Assembly: GCA_027943335.1 (NCBI GenBank)
Contig: BSBK01002794.1
Coordinates: 186,001 to 250,000 of the forward strand
Direction: 5' to 3'
Length of the DNA stretch: 64,000 nt
Source of the DNA: Chamaecyparis obtusa
Taxonomy: Eukaryota; Streptophyta; Pinopsida; Cupressales; Cupressaceae
The translations under genes were made by a program, and so were the position numbers. Positions 33,741 to 43,472 of the stretch are shown in pieces. The notes under the pieces are model-generated. The model had not been told where the DNA came from, searched no databases, and saw nothing but the letters and a program-made list of their open reading frames with translations. Within the stretch, counting starts at the first letter, position 1. Every line of letters begins with the position of its first letter.

Positions 33741-34094
33741 TGTTAGAGTAATAGTCAATTTACCTTTATAATTAAGTCTATCTGATTTAATTATTAAAGG
33801 TCACTGTTATTCTATTTACACTTAAGCTTGTCTTTTAGGTGCATAATAATTAATATGTTTATTAATTATTAAATGCACAAACCTAGCTTTCTCCGGCTTT
33901 AGGGTTTCTCACCTTATAAGCTGCTTTTTGTAATTATTGTTTCATACTTTGAGAAATATAATTTTGCTCTCACTCCGCTGAGATTCTAAAAACCCTAGCT
34001 CTCTCTCTCTCACAGGTTTTCACTCCAGCTTCCGGTATTTTGCTTGCAGGTGATCTTGGCTTTCTGTGGATTTGCACATTTGTGAAATCCTACA
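33741..34094 (+). repeat. Copia 5' LTR
   Basis: 354 bp, TG...CA ends. Contains the palindrome-like ATTAATATGTTTATTAATTA, a possible TATA-type CTTATAAGC near 33913-33921, and a CT-rich run (AGCTCTCTCTCTCTCAC) near 33998-34014. Same length as the 3' LTR. Confidence 0.97.
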
Positions 34095-34106
34095 TGGTAT
34101 CAGAGC
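34095..34106 (+). promoter_or_regulatory. Copia primer binding site
   Basis: TGGTATCAGAGC directly abuts the LTR end and is the standard site complementary to the 3' end of plant initiator methionine tRNA. Confidence 0.95.
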
Positions 34107-34404
34107 TTCCCTGCCACTGCCGAAGTTGAAGTTCTTGAAGCCTGGATTCGAAGACAACAGCCACAGCTTGTTTCTGAGGTTTTCTATCACTTTGAAGGAG
34201 GCACGAGCTTCTGGAGCAGATTGAGTAGAAATAGATGCCACCATTATGTTCAGAAGGCCTGGGAGAGTCGAAATCACATAAAACTCGACCACATTTGGTC
34301 TCCGTGACCCCAGGGAAAATTTTCGAGCCTACGAGGGTCGTACGGCTTGAAAACTGAGGCAAAACCTTGAAAACAAATTAAAAAAATGCATTTTTTATCA
34401 AAAT

Positions 34405-34665
34405 CCGGTGGGCCGCCACCACGCCGCCTGTGCTCAGCTCACATGCCACCCCCGCGCAGCCACTGGGCAGCACGCCACCCGCGCACCCCCGCTGCGCCGC
34501 CGGGCTCCGCCGCTGAGCCGCCGCGCTCGGCCACCGCCTCCTTTCAGCCAGGGCGCCGCCCGCACCCGGCCCACCCACCGCCCGCACTCCGCCTCCTCCG
34601 ATAGTGCCACCATCTCGCCACCGCTGTGCCGCCGATGGCCAGCGATGTCCAAACGGCCGTCAAAC
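34405..34665. other. GC-rich, CpG-rich island in the Copia leader
   Basis: About 260 bases of the untranslated leader are strongly GC-rich (runs such as GCCGCCGGGCTCCGCCGCTG), against AT-rich DNA on both sides. CpG is common here although it is depleted elsewhere in the window. Overlapping open frames on both strands (for example proline/arginine-rich on plus) follow from the composition and have no recognised domain. It may be a captured host sequence or a structured leader; both are inference. Confidence 0.75.
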
Positions 34666-35048
34666 TTAACCTAGTCTCTGTGTTTTTCCAGAGAGGTATT
34701 TTTTTGAGAGGTAGTTGGTTTTTTGCCCATATCTTGAGCATCCGGTATCATTTTTTAGAAAATGAAATATCATCGAAAAGGTGTTTCCGAGGCAGATGTG
34801 ATAGTGCTGGTTTCGTTTGTTGATTCCACCATTTGAGCACTTATTTTTAGTGTTGAAGTAGAGGCTTCATTTTACCTCCTACTCTGCATCCGGTATTCCA
34901 GGTTTTTCTCTAGTTTTTTTTGTACTTTCAGTGGTTGTTTACTTGTTGTACGGGGGTTAGAATCCTACTTTTTGGGGGGGGGGTGCATTTTCTTTCTGTC
35001 ATTTACTTTCAGAAATCAACCCTTCTTCTTCCGTCTTTCTTTCTCTCA

Positions 35049-38000
35049 ATGTCGGACCCATCTGTGGCCCGGCTTACACCACATAATTACCACACTTGGA
35101 AAGCACACATGACCAGGCTACTCATGTCACATGGCTTATGGTCATGTCTGGATGAACACCAACCTGTCCTACAGTGTCCTTTTGAGGTTCTACAGCACAG
35201 GAATAAGATGGATGAAGCCATGGGCTTGATTTCACTGAACATCTCAGACAGTCTCCTCTTTCACTTGGATGGTTTGACCACTCCTAGGGCCATTTGGGGC
35301 AAGTTTTTAGATTTGTTTGGCATAGTTAATGAGTTCTGAGCACTTCAGCTTGATGCAGAGTTAACTACTTTGACACCTACCAGCTTTCCCACCATTGAGG
35401 ACTTCTTGATGAAGTTCAAGTCTCTGCGTTCAGTTTTGTAGGGATGTGGGAAAACAAAGATAGATGATGAGTGTATCTTCTTGATACTCTCAAAGTTGCG
35501 AGGACAGTATTAGATCTTTTCTTCCACTTTCTACTCCACCATGGATGCTTTGGGTGCTAGGCACACCATGCCTTCTTTTGAGACATTCTGTGATCGGTTG
35601 ACACAGGAACAGGCAAAGATCCAACAGATGGATGCTTCTGGCTCTTCTAGCCAAGCGTTGGTTGCTCAGTCTTCACAGGGGAAACCAAAATAGAAAGGCA
35701 AACCGAAGAAAGATTCCACAGGTAATGAGTCTTCCTCCAAACCTGCATAGAAAAATGATTCAAAACCTCTAGCTAACCCTTCTAAGGGTAAATCTTCTTC
35801 GAAGTCTACTGAGTCTACCTCCAAGACTAAGAAGAAATCAGTTCAGACCTGTAGCTTTTGTGGACAGGATGGACATCCCGTTTCCAGGTGTTGGAAATTT
35901 TTGGAGGCTTTAGAGGAAGCCATGCAGGAGCATCACATTTCAGCTCCCCAGTCCACCTCCTCCCCTGCAGGGAAAGGTCATGCTCTTACTGCACGAGCTA
36001 TGACTTCTGGGCCCACCTGGATTCTTGATTCTGGTGCTTCTCACCACATGACTCACACTCAGCAATTGGTCACCTTACTTTCTCCTTGAGCTACTTCACA
36101 GATTGCTGTTGGGCACTCATCTCATCTTTCTATTTTGGGTTCTGGTTCAATTGCATTAGCTAGGGGTTCTCTTCAAGATGTTCTTTTTGTCCCTGACATT
36201 TCGACGAACCTTCTGTCTATCTATCAGATTTGCCACTCTGGTGCTGGTAAGACAATTGAGTTCTCACCACATGATGTGGTTATTCGAGACTTACATGATA
36301 CTGAGATGATTGTGGCTACTGGGAGTGTTGACATTGCATCCCGACTATACAGATTTGATGGATTTGAGTCTTCTGCTAGCACAGGTTCCTGTCTTATAGC
36401 ACATGTAGATTCAATGAGTAGACTTTGGCATGAGCATTTGGGCCATGTCAATTATAGATAGCTTCAGCAGATGAGCACACAGGCACTTGTTCTTGGGCTT
36501 CCATAGATTACTTGCACTGATGGGGTTTGTCAGGGTTGTGTTCTTGGCAAACAACATAGGGATCCTTTTCCTCAGGGATGAGCTACTCATGCTTTGGCAC
36601 CATTGGAGTTGATTCACAGTGACCTCATGTCATTTCCTACTCCCTCTTTTTCTGGTGCTAGATATGTGCTCACATTTATTGATGACTTCTCCAGGTGCAC
36701 ATGGGTGTACTTTTTGAAGTACAAGTCTGATGTCTTTGATTCAATTCGAGTCTTTAAGACATTTGTGGAGAAGCAATCTGGTCTTTCTATTCACCGGATA
36801 CGCACAGATAATGGGGGGGAGTATGTGAACCAGGCTTTCAGGGATTTTTTCTCTGAACATGGTCTTCAGCATCAATTTTCAGTGCCCTACACCCCTCAGC
36901 AGAATGGTGTGGCAGAGAGAAAGAACAGAACACTTCGGGAGATGGCTAATTGTATGATACAGTCTAGGTCCATGGATTCATCTTTTTGGGCAGAGGCAGT
37001 CAATTGTGCCAACTATATTCAGAATCGGATGCCTCACAAGGCAGTTCGACATATGACTCCTGAGGAGGCTTGGTCTCATGTCAAGCCTAATGTATCTTCA
37101 TTCCGAGTTTTTGGTAGTGAAGCATGGGCATTTGTGCCTGACGCTCAGAGGAGAGCGATGGAGTGAAAAAGCTGACACCTCATTTTTGTTGGCTACTGCA
37201 AGGATGTTAAGGCATATAGGTTGTTTGACCTTGATTCTAGAGAGGTCCTGTTTCGACGGGATGTCCAGTTTGATGAGTGCCTTCCTGAAGTAGATACCCC
37301 GCTTCCAGAGTCTACTTCACTTACCACTACTCCCTCATCTCTTCCAATTGTGTTTCAGGATGATGACGATGATGATCTTGGTGATCCCCATTTACCTCCA
37401 CCACAGGATCCTCCAAAGATGCCTAGATGGGCTCGTGTTACAGTTGATGCTGCAGGATCTCTGGCTGGTGACCCTTCCACCTCTCATCGCACCTGGTCTC
37501 ATATTGCAGGTTCTAGTCTTCTGAGTCATGCTATTTGTGGTGACCCTCAGACATTTGGGGCAGTGACAGGATATACTAAGTGGGACAGTGCTATGGAGGA
37601 GGAGTATTCTTCTTTGATGAATAATCATACTTGGGATCTTTGTTCTCTTCCTAAGGGAAGAAATTTAGTGCGATGCAAGTGGTTGTATCATACTAAGTTT
37701 GCTGCTGATGGTTCTATTGATAAGTACAAGGCACGTCTTGTTGCGAAGGGTTTTTCACAGGTTGAGGGCATTGATTACACTGAGACATTTGCCCCTGTCG
37801 CCAAGATGAACTCTATTCACCTTGTCTTATCCCTCGCAGCTTCTCAGGGATGGCCCATTTTTCAGATGGATGTGAAGAGTGCTTTCTTGCATGGTGATCT
37901 TAGTGAGGAGATTTACATGGAGTAGCCTCAGGGATTTGTGCAGGATTCCTCCTTAGTTTGCAGACTTCGGCATTCTTTATATGGTCTCAAACAGGCCCCT

Positions 38001-39077
38001 CGAGCTTGGTATGAGAAGATGGACTCTTTTTTTCTTTCTACAGGATTCACACGCTATCATTCTGATCCTACAGTCTACATTCAACGTCTTGAGGATGAGG
38101 TTTTGATCCTTGTGCTATATGTTGATGATCTTCTCATCACAGGTAGCTCCTCTTCTATGATTCAGGATGTTCAGCGCGCATTGATGGAGCAGTTTGAGAT
38201 GACAGACCTTGGTCTTTTACACTTCTTTCTGGGTCTGCAGATTGTTCAGTCACCTACTAGGATCTTTGTTTACCAGTAGAAGTATGCTCTTGACATGCTT
38301 CAGTGCTTTGATATGCTTGATTGAAAGCCTGCTCCCACACCTTTTCAGTCGGGTGTTACTTTGTCTACCTCTTGCACTACGCCTTCAGTGGATGCTACTT
38401 TGTATCGGTAGTTGGTTGGAAGTTTGTTATACCTGACACACACTCATCCTGATCTCTCCTTTGCAGTTGGTCTTGTCTCTCGGTTCTCACATGAGCCTCA
38501 TGAGAGTCATTGGCAAGCTGCCAAGCGTATTTTAAGATACATTCAGGGCACACTTATGTATGGCATTCACTACACATCAGGGGCTCCTCACATTGTTGGC
38601 TACACTGACTCAGATTGGGCTGGTGATGTTGATGATCAGAAGTCTACTTTTGGCTTTGTCTTGTGTCTTGGCTCTGGTCCTATCACATGGTCGTGCAAGA
38701 AGCAGAATGCTCGAGCACTTTCATCTACAGAGGCTGAGTACAAAGCAGCAGTTCATGCTAGTCAGGAGATTTTATGGCTTCGGCAGTTGATGACTGAGTT
38801 TGGGTTTTCTCCTGATCATCCCACTGTTCTGTGGTGCGATAATCAAAGTGCTATTCACATTTCCCGCAACCTGGTGGAGCATCAGCGCACTAAACACATT
38901 GAGCTTCATATGCATTTCATCCATCAGCAGATTCAGGATGGTGTTCTCACTTTGGAGTACATTCCCACTGACGCGCAAGTTGCTGACATCTTCACCAAAC
39001 CCTTTGCATCTCTGCGCTATCTTCAGTTGTATTCTATGCTTGGGGTGACGGAAGTTGTCCTTGGGGGGTCTTGTTGA
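35049..39077 (+). pseudogene. Copia gag-pol polyprotein, full length with 15 premature stops
   Basis: One frame from ATG at 35049 (MSDPSVARLTPHNYHTWKAH) to TGA at 39077, 1,342 codons with no frameshift. Domain order is that of Copia: gag with zinc knuckle CSFCGQDGHPVSRC (about 35850-35892); protease TWILDSGASHHMT (36018); HHCC finger LWHEHLGHVNYR...CQGCVLGKQH (36423-36557); integrase with FIDDFSR, RTDNGGEY and NGVAERKNRT (36676-36930); RT with ARLVAKGFSQVEGIDYTETF, FQMDVKSAFLHGDL and LYVDDLLITGS (37731-38146); RNase H with DSDWAGD, STEAEYKA and WCDNQSAI (38608-38855). In-frame stops are TGA at 35337, 36087, 36579, 37164, 37173 and 38322 and TAG at 35439, 35511, 35691, 35748, 36459, 36504, 37923, 38277 and 38409. 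Catalytic residues otherwise look kept. This copy cannot make a full polyprotein. Confidence 0.97.
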
Positions 39078-39273
39078 GGCCTTCCTTCCTTCATGTTTCT
39101 TTCAGCATGTTGTTGTATCTCTTTTTGGGGTAGGGTTTTTCCCACTAGGTTTTCTCTATTTCCCTGGTTCATAGAGATTTCTTTGTAGTTGGGTACCTAA
39201 TCAGGCCTTGTTGCCGGGACCCATTTCTTGCTTTCATAGCTGTGCTAGGTTAGTTTCCTCCTGAGCTTCGCTT

Positions 39274-39282
39274 AAGGGGGGG
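39274..39282 (+). promoter_or_regulatory. Copia polypurine tract
   Basis: AAGGGGGGG immediately before the 3' LTR, the usual primer for plus-strand DNA synthesis in LTR elements. Confidence 0.9.
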
Positions 39283-39636
39283 TGTTAGAGTAATAGTCAA
39301 TTTACCTTTATAATTAAGTCTATCTGATTTAATTATTAAAGGTCGCTATTATTCTATTTACACTTAAGCTTGTCATTTAGGTGCATAATAATTAATATGT
39401 TTATTAATTATTAAATGCACAAACCTAGCTTTCTTTGGCTTTAGGGTTTCTCACCTTATAAGCCGCTTTTTGTAATTATTGTTTCATACTTTGAGAAATA
39501 TAATTTTGCTCTCACTCCGCTGAGATTCTAAAAACCCTAGCTCTCTCTCTCTCACAGGTTTTCACTCCAGCTTCTGGTATTTTGCTTGCAGGTGATCTTG
39601 GCTTTTTGTGGATTTGCACATTTGTGAAATCCTACA
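39283..39636 (+). repeat. Copia 3' LTR
   Basis: 354 bp, eight differences from the 5' LTR by eye. Followed by ATATT, which matches the five bases before the 5' LTR. Confidence 0.97.
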
Positions 39637-39641
39637 ATATT

Positions 39642-40238
39642 ATTTTGTACTAATGCCTCATCACTAGAAGGAATCCCAAATAGAGGTAAAGTATCTATAA
39701 TGTCATCTTCTTTCGCTAAAATTTTGCATAGGGGAGTGTGTTTGAGAAAAAGAATCACCATCATGTATGAATATGTCATAAATTAATAAATCACCCTCTT
39801 GTATCAAAGCTTCTTCATGAGGAGGGGATAAATCAATATCTTTATCCAAGGGATCATTCACAATGGTTTGATGAGGAAGAGAGTAATCAACATCCAAATC
39901 CAAAGGTTCATCCCAAATAGGAGGATTATCATCCCTACCAATAAAGCACATTATAGGATCACCATAAATCACTAAAGCATGATCCATAAAGGGGAAAGAA
40001 GGTAAATTATATTCTATAGAAATCTCATTAGGAGAAGAATTAACATCAATCCCCAACTCATCTTAGAAAGGTCAATTGAAGAGGTTGTGGAGGAGGGTGA
40101 AATAGGAATAGGATCAATGGAGATCTCATTCGAACAATTTTCATCATCACTTCCATGTACATCATTAAGTGATCTATCCTCTTTTGTAAGGAAAACCTCA
40201 TCAAAGTATTCAAAACAAAAATCATACATGTTGAACAC
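39642..40238 (-). pseudogene. E1 N-terminal acidic gag-like region
   Basis: Minus strand, on the 5' side of the Copia insertion. It reads MFNMYDFCFEYFDEVFLTKE, then an acidic, proline-rich stretch (PIPISPSSTTSSIDLSKM; PPIWDEPLDLDVDYSLPHQT) and LPLFGIPSSDEALVQN close to the insertion point. The frame changes near 40060 and 39720. It has no recognised capsid fold by eye; the role as gag leader is inferred from its position after the 5' LTR. It continues at 33739 on the other side of the Copia. Confidence 0.55.
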
Positions 40239-40404
40239 AAAGTAATACTACAAGCATGCAAAATGTAAATATTTTTGTATTTTGAAATAAATTTTGCAAT
40301 TTTTTTATATTTTTGAAAAATGCAAGAGCATAAAAGAAATCTACTTTTATAAGCATGTAAGATCTAACATAAAATGCAAATCCAACACCAAAAAGAAAGA
40401 GTTG

Positions 40405-40622
40405 TCGTAAAACGGGCTCACCAAAATGTATGATGAAGGTGAACACACAAGATAAGACAAAGGGAAATCTAACATAATAGGGAATCTAATTCCACAAAAG
40501 ATAGGGGCTAAGCTTGTCAGGCTCACCAAAATGTAAGATGTAGGTGAACACACAAGGTAATACAAAGGGAGATCTAACACCATAAAAGAAATAGTTGTCT
40601 ATCGCGGGCTCACCAAAATGTA
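40405..40622 (-). repeat. Three tandem copies of the E1 LTR-edge/primer-site junction
   Basis: GGGCTCACCAAAATGTA, or AGGCTCACCAAAATGTA, ends at 40430, 40534 and 40622. On the minus strand each reads TACATTTTGGTGAGCC, an LTR end followed by a possible primer site TGGTGAGCC(C/T)G. Flanking sequence (GGTGAACACACAAG, CAAAGGGA(A/G)ATCTAACA) is also repeated, with spacings of about 105 and 87 bases. Only the third copy abuts the full LTR at 40619. Confidence 0.75.
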
Positions 40623-42198
40623 AGATGTACAAAGAGTGCTCTCCTAAGGAAAATGTGGTGTGAGGAATGTGAGGTATTGAAGATGTAGTAGTGTGCATGT
40701 TCTTTGAAGGTGTGGGGGAATATAGGATCTACTTCTTAATCCAAATTCCCAAAGGAGAGATCCAAATTGATTAATCACAAGGAAGTGATCAATACACAAA
40801 TGAATCAATCTATGGATAATATGAAGAAAGGAGAAAACCCTTATAGTCTATTATAGAAATTGTGCATTTGAAAATTTAATTGAATTGAAGACAAATACTA
40901 ACCTCAAAATAGGGTAAATCCATAAAATACTATTTTTTGATGTCTATGCTCAGTTTCAGGAGATTCTGCAGTCGGACCTAGCCTGGAAATGCAGAAATAG
41001 AGAAAACCCAGAAACCTTCTGTCTTTCAGAGAAAGGTCATTCTTGACCTCAGGATTGGGGTAAGCTCTTGCCCTAAGGTACAATATTTCCCCCCACTAAA
41101 AGTCATCCTTGACCTGAAATAGCTCCAATGGAAATTATGTTCATGGATCTCAAAAGTTCACCAAAAAGGGTATCCAGATCTGCACTGATATTCATCATCC
41201 CATACCTATACCTACAAGAAGAATGGTTTTGTTTGTTGGGGGGGAGGGGTTTTCCTTAGTCAAACTCCAATTTAGGAATTAACTTTGAAATTGAATTGAA
41301 AATGCAGAGATAAATAAAGTAAATGGAACAGTTCACCTTGCTAATGTTGAAACCCTTGTGGAGGATTCGAATCCTTGAATCCACAAGTATGGATGTTCCA
41401 ATTAAATGTAGGATGTCTCAAATCAATTTTCTTTAGATCTTCAATACCAATCTTGAATGGATCTTGGATTAGGAAGAGGCTTGATTGAAAATGAATGGAT
41501 TAATATTCAACAAGAGAGTTACATAGAGATTGAATCCTTCAATGGCTACCAATGGATCTCCTTGATGAATTGGATCTTGAATGCTTGAATGCTTTCCTTC
41601 TTGCTTGATTCTTGATTTCTTGAGAGTCCTTGAGCATGAAAGTGGATTGCTTGATTATTGATGGAGAAAATGAGAGAGGAAGGATTCCTTTTATAGTGAT
41701 CTAGGGCACAAACTTCTAAAGGGGCCAACATAAGGGAATTAAATTCTCATTTAAGCCTTTACCTTTAGAAGTGGACTTAAATTAAAAATAATTTAAGAGT
41801 TTACCATTTTGGAGACCAAAACAGCCGACCTAGAAGTGGGAAAACAATTCTTTTCGAAACCCGACATCTAGAAATCATGGAACCTTGAAATTTGGACCTT
41901 GGGTCAAGGTCAAGGTCAACTTTGACTTAGGTTAGAGTTGAGGTTGAATTTGACCTAGGTCAGATTCAAGGTCGACCTTGACCTAGAAGGTCGACCTTGA
42001 CCCTAAAGTCAAAGATTTTAGGATCTCAGTCCAAAATGCTAGAAAAGTGTAGAAAGAGGGTGGAAAAAGGGGCAAAGTGAGGAGAAAAGCCAGATTCAAG
42101 TCAGGGACCCATTCAAGGTGCTTGACATGACCCCAAACTACTTACACAGAGGGCTAAATGTCCTTAACATTGGAGTGCTTCCATTTTAAGATGATACA
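40619..42198 (-). repeat. E1 5' LTR
   Basis: Counterpart of 29318-30892, about 1,580 bp, ending GATGATACA at 42198. The minus-strand TATA box is at 41689-41695 (TTTTATA on plus). In the TTGAC cluster this copy has an extra unit compared with the 3' LTR. Confidence 0.85.
41900..42014. promoter_or_regulatory. Expanded TTGAC (W-box type) cluster in the E1 5' LTR
   Basis: Same cluster as at 30623-30708 but about 30 bases longer, with added GAATTTGACCTAGGTCAGATTC and AAGGTCGACCTT units. It contains GGTCAAGGTCAAGGTCAAC and several TTGACC cores on both strands. This is the promoter-bearing LTR of E1. Confidence 0.5.
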
Positions 42199-42354
42199 CA
42201 TAGTCACAAAATAATAATCACTTACCTATGCCTCAAATTTAATTGAAATCACGACTCACCAATGTAGTCAAGACTCAACAATCTGAACTTCACTATCGAT
42301 CAAATTGAACCAAACCAAATAGTGTACAATAACATTGATCTATGAATGTATGAA

Positions 42355-42568
42355 AGTGAATGGAAGATAGAAGTTTGGAAGAGATGGAAAGAAATGGAGA
42401 GAAGAAAGAAAATTTTTCCCACTAAAGAGGATGCCCCAAAATCAATCAACTGTTTAAGATAGGAAATTTCAATTGAGATCACGAAAGAAGATAAGAAAAT
42501 GAGGATCGAAACGTGATCATAGTTGATTAAAAGTCCACAAGAAAGATGAAGGAAAACCCTCTCAAACT
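42355..42568 (-). repeat. Inverted copy of an E2 interior segment
   Basis: The reverse complement matches 54890-55105 over about 215 bases with roughly nine differences, sharing GAGGGTTTTCCTTCATCTTT, CTATCTTAAACAGTTGATTG and CCATCTCTTCCAAACTT. It abuts the truncated 5' LTR of E2 at 42568/42569, where the short sequence CTCAA is shared. 42204-42354 has no match that I can see. Confidence 0.85.
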
Positions 42569-43472
42569 CAATTTTCCCTAAGGTTTGATCATTTCATCAA
42601 TAAATTTTATTTAATTAAAAGACATATTCTCTCTTAAATAAATAAAATAACCTTATTTAATTAAAAAAGAAATATCACTTAAATAAAATAATTTTATTTA
42701 ATTAAAATCTCTTTTAATTAAATGATTTTATCTTATTTAGAATAATATCTCTCTTTTAATTAAATAATGTTATCTCATTTAATTAATAGAGAATAATTCT
42801 TTTAAATAAATAAAAAATCTTCTGAAAGCTCTTTTGTGATGAAAAAGAGAAATAAAAATAAATAAAATAAAGAAAATTCCTTTTCTCTCCACACTTTCTA
42901 AAAAATGAGCTTTGTTTCCTCTTTTTCGATTTATCCCACATTGCTCTTGGAGATGCATTCTCTTCCACATTTTCTTATATAAGGAGCCCTCTCCTTCTCA
43001 TTTGAGAACCCCGAATTTTTATACTATTGTTATGCTACAGGTTTTCTTGGCAACATTGCAGCTTTGGAGATCATTGTTTTAGCTTGCATATTTACATATA
43101 GATTAATATTCATAGCATCTTAGCTTAGTCTCTTTCATTGTTTTAGCTTAATCTTCATATAGTTTAATTAGCAAAGGAGAGTAAAACTTCCATTTCAATA
43201 GAATAGTTTGCTTCTTTGCATTGCTATCATCTAAATTAGTTTCATTTACATGCAATAACTTGAAAATCAATGGAGATTAGCATTCTTGCTTCTCATCCTT
43301 GAATCTCTCATTTCTTGGTGTACTTGCATGGGTTAACAAGGTCAATCTGAGGGCCTCATGCACAACCTTTGCACTCCACGAATAGAGAGTTGTGAATCGA
43401 TATTTGAGACCTCGCTATTGAGTGTTCTTAAATATAATGATTCACAGAAGTGTGACTACTTTCTAGCACACA
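42569..43472 (+). repeat. E2 5' LTR (5'-truncated)
   Basis: Matches the right LTR from 63111 on. The first part is a very AT-rich run of TTTAATTAA and AAATAAAATAA units (42600-42800). The TATA box TATATAAGG is at 42976-42984. It ends ...TTCTAGCACACA at 43472, followed by TTTTTTGTGTCCACTGTGGG, a PBS-region sequence like that of other plant gypsy elements. The missing start (homologous to 62985-63110) is replaced by the inverted segment at 42355-42568. Confidence 0.9.

Larger units (their letters stand above)
33741..39636 (+). mobile_element. Complete Ty1/copia retrotransposon
   Basis: LTRs at 33741-34094 and 39283-39636 are both 354 bp and begin TGTTAG and end TACA. The 5-bp sequence ATATT flanks both sides (33736-33740, 39637-39641). 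The primer site TGGTATCAGAGC follows the left LTR at once (34095-34106, initiator Met tRNA), and a polypurine tract AAGGGGGGG (39274-39282) precedes the right one. I count eight differences between the LTRs by eye (2.3%), seven of them transitions, so the insertion is moderately old. It interrupts the gag-like frame of E1. The leader is 954 bases and one long pol frame follows at 35049-39077. Confidence 0.97.
29290..42198 (-). mobile_element. E1: gypsy-like LTR element without polymerase, split by a Copia insertion
   Basis: Two long direct repeats, 29290-30892 (3' LTR) and 40619-42198 (5' LTR), bound the element, which reads on the minus strand. Removing the Copia at 33741-39636 leaves about 7 kb. 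The interior codes for an acidic gag-like region, a protease, a G-patch and a YHR-type motif (40238 down to 32036), but I find no RT, RNase H or integrase in the remaining 1.1 kb before the 3' LTR. The minus-strand polypurine tract is AAAGTGGGGGCTTAA at 30893-30907. Flanking CATAG at 29285-29289 and 42199-42203 is the probable target duplication. The left edge could instead be TG at 29318, where similarity to the other LTR clearly begins. The element is probably non-autonomous, depending on a relative for replication. Confidence 0.8.

Noticed and set aside
34378..34741. Four overlapping proline/alanine/arginine-rich frames
   Set aside because: Produced by the GC-rich block on both strands; stop codons are rare there for compositional reasons.
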